Positions 6,401-9,233 of a stretch of DNA of 9,233 bases are shown one piece after another. The notes beneath the pieces are model-generated. The model was not told the origin of the DNA. It saw nothing but the letters and a program-made list of their open reading frames with translations, and did not search any database. The stretch is from the NCBI GenBank assembly GCA_021129785.1, contig JAJOKQ010000134.1, positions 1 through 9,233 of the forward strand, read 5' to 3'. Each line of letters begins with the position of its first letter. Positions within the stretch are counted from its first letter, which is position 1. Both the position numbers and the translations under genes were made by a program. The stretch comes from Clostridiales bacterium (GTDB taxonomy: Bacteria > Bacillota > Clostridia > Peptostreptococcales > NVVX01).

Positions 6401-8314
6401 TTTTTCTGAAATTTTGAGTTTTAAATAGTTTTTAACGTGAGAATAGGCTGAAGTATCAGCTTGGTCTAATATTGTTACAATTTTATTGAAAATATCTGTA
6501 CCTTCATCAATATAGCTAATTAAGTGATATACTTCTTCTAAAGAAGATATTTTCAAAGAGATTTCAAAACTATTGAGACCACGAAAAATAAAGCTGAAAA
6601 AAGTATCTACTAAAGCTGGTTCTTTTGCAAAAGGAATGTACTTAATCGTATCTAATAGATATAAATTAATATCGCTATTTAAAAAAACAGTTTCAGTGTA
6701 GTATTTGCGAAGAACATCGATATATTCTTTCGTTTTATTCTTACTACAGCACGAAAAGAGTGAAGCAACCATAATTTTCATACCATGCCCTATCCAATTT
6801 CTGTGGTTTGGTATAATCTTATGATCAGGTGTTACAAACAGATCAAGGTACTTATTTAGCAGATCAGTACTGTCTTCTGTGTCGGAGATTACAAGCATAT
6901 CCTCAGGAATTTCTTTTCGATACTCTTCATCAAAGGTAGCAATTAGTCTGCCTATTAGTTCAGCACATTGTCTTCGAATATCTTCTTCAGGATGCACTAA
7001 ATTGTCATATAAAAAAGTAATAATGATTTTTTTTTGAACAGGAGTAAAATGTGTTGAATATTCCTGCAAAATATCTAGATATTCTCTAAATATTCTAGAG
7101 TTTTTTTCGCTTCTTGCAGTTTCTAATATCTCATTTAAAGATGAACGATTTCTAAATTTATTCATTAAATTAACATTGTGGCGAATTGAAAGATATTTTA
7201 AGTTTTCAGTAATTATCGATCCATTCATAAGAGAGTAGTACTTTTTGTTTTTTTTGAATGATTGAGGTAATTGCATATCAATATTTATTTCAACACCAAG
7301 ATCGAGCATGAAATCTTCATAATCTTTTAGTTTATTGTAAACTTTGATATAGCGAAGTTCTTTCTTTTTATCGACATTATCTAACTTATCAAGAATAACT
7401 TGAAAAGATTCTTTAAGAGTGAATATCGTCATTTGCAGTTCTTTTTTCTTAGTGAATACATTTTTAACTCTAAAATCGCAATATATTAGAATAAGAGATT
7501 CTATTGAAAGATTATCTAACTCTAAATCCCAAACAGAATGATTTAGTGCAATATGGCCTATGTAAGTTATATCGTGTTTTTTAAACCACAAATCAGAATA
7601 AAAGTAATGGAGATATGCTACCCTACTACCTTCCCAACTTCTACAAGCATATTTTCCAAGGTCATGCCCAGCAGCAGCGCCAGAAACTCTGCCTAAATCT
7701 ACTGGGAGACCAGCATCAGAAAGCTGTTTTGCAATAAAAACTGACATGTAATGAACAGCACAAATATGATCAAGTGTATTATGACCAATGACTTCTTGGT
7801 TTAATTTCATCATTTCATATATAAATTCGCTATCAAAAGCATTGACGAATTTATTGTACTCACTGGTAATCTGGTATTTTTTTTTGTCTTGCGCTGAAAG
7901 TAAGTTTATTGGATATTTGCTTTGTAACGTGTTATCGTTAGATTTTTTTTGCCATTCGCTGATTATTTTAAGAACGTGTAAGTATACTTCGCAACCATTA
8001 TTTAGTCGTAAATCTAGCTTAATTTCAACAGATTCAGGAAAGGACTTACTAAGCGAATATTGATAAATATAGTAAAGAGGCTTGTCTGGAATTGAGTTTC
8101 CCCATAGTTCAGATAAAAGATCTTCACATATTGTGTAGACTATAGCGCAACTATAATTGTTATCAGTAATTATTGAATCAATAATTTTAGAAGTTCTTTC
8201 ACTTTTAATATGCTTTTTAATTAGTTTAGAATCAATCATAACTTCATTTTTTGACTCTAGAGTTAATAATTTCAAAAATATTTCTTGCCTAAGAATTTCT
8301 AATTGAGAGAGCAT
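3407..8314 (-). CDS. Giant multidomain nucleotidyltransferase protein: HD + HEAT-like + NadD/cytidylyltransferase-like + GNAT-like + PRTase-like
   Basis: 1635 residues, no signal peptide or membrane segment, so cytosolic. About 175-285 is an HD phosphohydrolase-like domain: H178, H183, H217-D218 in AAGHDLGKY, H254 and H259, and D280 in YCD. About 385-910 is all helical with HEAT-like repeats (HPEEDIRRQCAELIGRLIA at 441-459, DNTQIRQIAFSVIG at 839-852). About 921-1115 is a nucleotidyltransferase of the NadD/cytidylyltransferase superfamily: FPGTFDPFTLSH (926-937), AGSD (1017-1020) and ISSTQIRKYI (1083-1092). About 1125-1300 looks GNAT-like (RIVCISGFY, then a long helix, then ELLSLHGFKEL), a tentative call. 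About 1340-1500 is phosphoribosyltransferase-like, with SVILVDDLMHKGYR (1439-1452) at the PRPP loop. The last ~110 residues are unassigned. The ATG at 8314 follows AGGAGG with a 7-nt spacer. It is the first gene of the operon. It seems to match proteins annotated as cytidyltransferase-related; I know of no established reaction. Confidence 0.88.
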   Translation of the reverse strand: MLSQLEILRQEIFLKLLTLESKNEVMIDSKLIKKHIKSERTSKIIDSIITDNNYSCAIVYTICEDLLSELWGNSIPDKPLYYIYQYSLSKSFPESVEIKLDLRLNNGCEVYLHVLKIISEWQKKSNDNTLQSKYPINLLSAQDKKKYQITSEYNKFVNAFDSEFIYEMMKLNQEVIGHNTLDHICAVHYMSVFIAKQLSDAGLPVDLGRVSGAAAGHDLGKYACRSWEGSRVAYLHYFYSDLWFKKHDITYIGHIALNHSVWDLELDNLSIESLILIYCDFRVKNVFTKKKELQMTIFTLKESFQVILDKLDNVDKKKELRYIKVYNKLKDYEDFMLDLGVEINIDMQLPQSFKKNKKYYSLMNGSIITENLKYLSIRHNVNLMNKFRNRSSLNEILETARSEKNSRIFREYLDILQEYSTHFTPVQKKIIITFLYDNLVHPEEDIRRQCAELIGRLIATFDEEYRKEIPEDMLVISDTEDSTDLLNKYLDLFVTPDHKIIPNHRNWIGHGMKIMVASLFSCCSKNKTKEYIDVLRKYYTETVFLNSDINLYLLDTIKYIPFAKEPALVDTFFSFIFRGLNSFEISLKISSLEEVYHLISYIDEGTDIFNKIVTILDQADTSAYSHVKNYLKLKISEKMLGEKHQISKKLKKLCNKDMMAKSSIFLSNLKSSTDWIAKKIQVDMLLDYYLKHHETDGLYTAIHFCNLLKVSALENVRNRTGRALVKIIPNLPVEQRNDVAIELLRALEIEGYRFTKYIPNYIGQIMVYLHPVELDELINDLIDKCKSSNVQTVSLLLKTLGVFIPSYAKYKKLFPEKGVVYQDRLTKLLGVLLNALVHDNTQIRQIAFSVIGKDIFASKSLTLDEKCNIYQLVAKKILTLLTDDNSNKLLFLTNSAGLNQIYRFISDYSFENGDIKLKVPSKVALFPGTFDPFTLSHKEITTAIRDFGFEVYLAVDEFSWSKRTQPNQIRKNIIKMSIANEMNIFHYPEDFPVNISNPSDLRKLKENFKDSIVYIVAGSDVLLNASAYKKEKSPFSILSFPHVLFDRHETNYNPNYELQLSNSIKRINATVLRLNLAPQFEEISSTQIRKYIDQDRDISQLIDPLAQRYIYNHNLYRKEPQYKSTPHIISIDVEIISEYSEKLICTLVDTFHSQSREAYDKLKSFFKEIAARIIVVKDINSSSILAYSSLYRVPSDKIYRTFKDVETSDYIRKNSAGRIVCISGFYSLSNNLFKDSLQAIITETLAYCLKKDYGYAVFNNDIPLTNSHELVELLSLHGFKELYKSRDNSCKTMVVEMSNPCTLNLDLDAAIKEPFASDLDVQNVVKSSRKKLQKSLSDLFPGRLVLPFSQAVVDDIVVKKICRLNDVPYIPSNPKEIGDLICVPYGNILYRKMVPNTVTKSLHTAKMFSPDVRNFKIGAYPYYLSLQNQVRMIKSFDRSVILVDDLMHKGYRMKALYPLLKSEKIDVKKVIAGIMSGRGKELMEIQDREVDCAYFIPKLRFWFSEQLLYPFIGGDVLWRGIYPNKNLLPSINLILPYDSAQYIKGASPESIYNLSLACIENSISILKSIERKYQKINERVLTMSLLSEIFLFPRCPDPGKNMNFDMNLSASTYLENDLELLKRLEYRITTIDRRR
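3411..3417 (-). promoter_or_regulatory. Ribosome binding site that fixes the TTG start of the dehydrogenase-like gene
   Basis: GAAGGAG on the minus strand, made from the last Arg-Arg codons (AGA AGG AGA) of the giant gene and placed 9 nt before TTG at 3401. The codons between read ATG ATC TAG in the dehydrogenase frame, so the near-consensus ATG at 3410 is a dead start closed at once by TAG. The next in-frame ATG is 28 residues further in. Confidence 0.75.
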
Positions 8315-8320
8315 AGCATT

Positions 8321-8327
8321 TCCTCCT
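8321..8327 (-). promoter_or_regulatory. Ribosome binding site of the giant gene
   Basis: AGGAGGA on the minus strand, ending 6 nt before the ATG at 8314. An overlapping ATG at 8319 is out of frame and too close to the site, so the site selects the start at 8314. Confidence 0.8.
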
Positions 8328-8362
8328 ACGTTGAATTTAGTTTAAAAACAAGTGTATAACTA

Positions 8363-8392
8363 ATTATATCCTAAAACAGGGCTAAGAAGCAA
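8363..8392 (-). promoter_or_regulatory. Probable sigma-A promoter of the three-gene operon
   Basis: On the minus strand, TTGCTT (8392-8387) is followed after 18 nt by a perfect TATAAT (8368-8363). The -10 lies about 50 nt upstream of the ATG at 8314, giving a predicted leader of roughly 40 nt. The leader contains no obvious riboswitch or terminator. The -10 is exact, the -35 matches at the TTG core, and the spacer is 1 nt longer than ideal. Confidence 0.55.
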
Positions 8393-8727
8393 AATAATCT
8401 ATAAAGCTCACTTTATTTTTTAAATGAAACACAATTGTAGTAGATAGCTAAGAGAAATTTAAGGATTACAATAGTGTAAATGGAAGGCAAGAAGAAAAAA
8501 GTATGAAGCTGAAAGCACTTAGATGCTGTTGATACAGAGATATAAAGAAAAAAGAAATATTTCCAAAGCAAAGATTTAAAATTCTAAGTAGTATTTTATA
8601 AAAACAACAAAACTGTGTTAATTCAGCACATATGACCATTAATTTAAAAGTATTAATTTTATTCAAAAAAAAATCTAGGCAAATGGGGGAGGTTATGATA
8701 GACTTTCATTACTGATAATGTATTATT

Positions 8728-8743
8728 CGAAAATATATTTTCG
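8728..8743. promoter_or_regulatory. Perfect 16-bp palindrome, possible operator
   Basis: CGAAAATATATTTTCG is its own reverse complement. It lies 63 bp upstream of the small ORF start, in a region where its promoter would be expected. The size and symmetry suit a dimeric repressor or activator site, but no regulator gene is in the window and no second copy was noticed. Calling it an operator is inference. Confidence 0.4.
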
Positions 8744-8806
8744 CTAGTTCATACAATTCGTCATGAAGGGGTATATGGATGCTAAAAAACTAGAGGGAGT
8801 GTATAA

Positions 8807-8944
8807 ATGGTTAAAAAGTATAGTATAATTAAAAAATTGATTAAAAGCGAAGAAAACCAAAGTGAGAAATCAGTTATAGAAAAAATATTCAGTAAAACTG
8901 AAGTGCGAATAACTTCTGTCGGGGTCTTTATTATGTTTTTTTAG
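8807..8944 (+). CDS. Small 45-residue protein upstream of the C39 exporter; candidate peptide precursor or remnant
   Basis: The ATG lies 7 nt after GGGAG (8795-8799), and an in-frame TAA directly precedes it, so the start is fixed. Residues 1-35 are charged and Lys/Glu-rich with a helical look (KKYSIIKKLIKSEENQSEK), then a short hydrophobic end, VGVFIMFF, stops at TAG. A charged leader with a hydrophobic tail just upstream of a C39-peptidase exporter fits a bacteriocin or RiPP precursor by position. However, there is no clear double-glycine leader (no LSxxEL...GG), so that role is unproven. The stop directly follows a T7 run (8936-8942). In the -1 frame the sequence continues for 29 more residues (LGALRAANNEMANIINLGFF and on to CGEYT) before TGA at 9028-9030. 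The gene may therefore be longer through slippage, or be a broken gene. I do not recognise the family. Confidence 0.5.
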   Translation: MVKKYSIIKKLIKSEENQSEKSVIEKIFSKTEVRITSVGVFIMFF

Positions 8945-9111
8945 GAGCCTTAAGAGCTGCTAATAATGAAATGGCTAATATAATTAATTTGGGTTTTTTC
9001 CCTATTTTGTTGTGTGGGGAATATACTTGATTTATAGAATGATAAGATGTAAATTTAAAAAGTTATGAATTATTTTCCCGTAATTGATACATATTACCAA
9101 AGGAGACAAAA
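8945..9111 (+). other. Spacer between the small ORF and the exporter gene
   Basis: About 165 bp. Its first part (8941-9030) is the alternative-frame continuation of the small ORF. TTGATT (9027-9032) with TAAATT (9050-9055) at 17 nt is a weak possible promoter for the exporter gene. AGGAG (9101-9105), 6 nt before the ATG at 9112, is a strong ribosome binding site. No terminator hairpin is visible, so the small ORF and the exporter gene may be cotranscribed. Confidence 0.45.
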
Positions 9112-9233
9112 ATGAACCTGCTCAAAAAATACACATACATAAAGCAACGCGAAATAACAGACTGCGTGGCAGCGTGCCTAGCTACAATATCAAAACAATA
9201 TGGACTTAAAATACCCATAACAAAAATAAGAGA
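9112..9233 (+). CDS. Peptidase C39-containing ABC exporter (3'-truncated by window)
   Basis: Only the first 40 residues are in the window, but they match the N-terminus of a C39 cysteine-peptidase domain as found on peptide-processing ABC exporters. IKQREITDCVAACLATISKQ is followed by YG. C18 in DC is the expected catalytic cysteine, and Q12, six residues earlier, is the expected oxyanion-hole glutamine. Such proteins cleave double-glycine-type leader peptides from bacteriocins, RiPPs or signal peptides and export the product across the cytoplasmic membrane; the transmembrane and ATPase domains would lie beyond the window. A stand-alone C39 peptidase cannot be excluded. The ATG has AGGAG with a 6-nt spacer. 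Codon use (CTG, CTC, CGC, GTG, GCG) is somewhat richer in G and C than in the neighbouring genes, a mild hint of different origin. Confidence 0.85.
   Translation, partial: MNLLKKYTYIKQREITDCVAACLATISKQYGLKIPITKIR

Larger units (their letters stand above)
8315..8806. other. AT-rich intergenic region between the divergent operon and the peptide/exporter locus
   Basis: About 490 bp with no supported gene. It holds the operon leader and probable promoter at its left end, a weak ATAAAG-ctca-CTTTAT hairpin with a short T run (8401-8421), and the 16-bp palindrome at 8728-8743. Short ORFs on both strands lack a ribosome binding site or are under 25 codons. No tRNA, CRISPR or IS ends are visible. Confidence 0.6.

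Noticed and set aside
8401..8421. ATAAAG/CTTTAT hairpin plus T run as an intrinsic terminator
   Set aside because: The 6-bp stem has a single G-C pair, too weak for a terminator, and no gene ends just upstream on that strand.
8466..8666. 66-residue minus-strand ORF, Phe/Leu/Cys-rich
   Set aside because: It begins with TTG without a ribosome binding site, resembles no family I know, and its hydrophobic content is what AT-rich non-coding DNA yields by chance.
8763..8828. 21-residue + strand ORF overlapping the small ORF start
   Set aside because: It has no ribosome binding site at a usable distance from its ATGs and overlaps an ORF with a good one in another frame.

Overview
The window is AT-rich DNA with tightly packed genes, strong AGGAG-type Shine-Dalgarno sites, a TTG start and a C39-peptidase transporter start. 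Together these suggest a low-GC Firmicute, most likely of the Clostridia or a relative. That placement is an inference; no rRNA or other phylogenetic marker is present.

Layout. (1) At the left edge on the + strand is the C-terminal four fifths of an HI0933/YhiN/BaiN-type flavoprotein (2-1024). It is cut by the window start and ends in a 4-base tail-to-tail overlap with the next gene. (2) A three-gene minus-strand operon fills 8314 to 1021. It reads: a giant 1635-residue protein with a nucleotidyltransferase domain and several other domains (8314-3407), a divergent lactate/malate dehydrogenase-like protein (3401-2112) and a double flavodoxin-fold FMN reductase-like protein (2115-1021). The first junction is 5 bp and the second is an ATGA overlap, and the Shine-Dalgarno of each downstream gene lies inside the end of the gene before it. 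A plausible sigma-A promoter sits about 50-80 bp upstream of the first gene. (3) About 490 bp of AT-rich spacer (8315-8806) follows, with no convincing gene but a perfect 16-bp palindrome. (4) At the right edge, on the + strand, are a 45-codon small ORF (8807-8944) ending directly after a T7 run, and the first 40 codons of a C39-peptidase ABC exporter (9112 onward) of the kind that matures and exports peptides.

The most interesting content is the operon. Its first protein joins, in order, an HD phosphohydrolase-like domain, a long HEAT-like helical scaffold, a NadD/cytidylyltransferase-like domain, a probable GNAT-like domain and a phosphoribosyltransferase-like domain with an altered PRPP loop. 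With an NAD-type dehydrogenase and a flavin reductase in the same transcript, this looks like a compact set for making, modifying or salvaging a nucleotide-like cofactor or metabolite. No substrate can be read from the sequence. The architecture seems to correspond to what databases call a cytidyltransferase-related protein, but I know of no assigned pathway.
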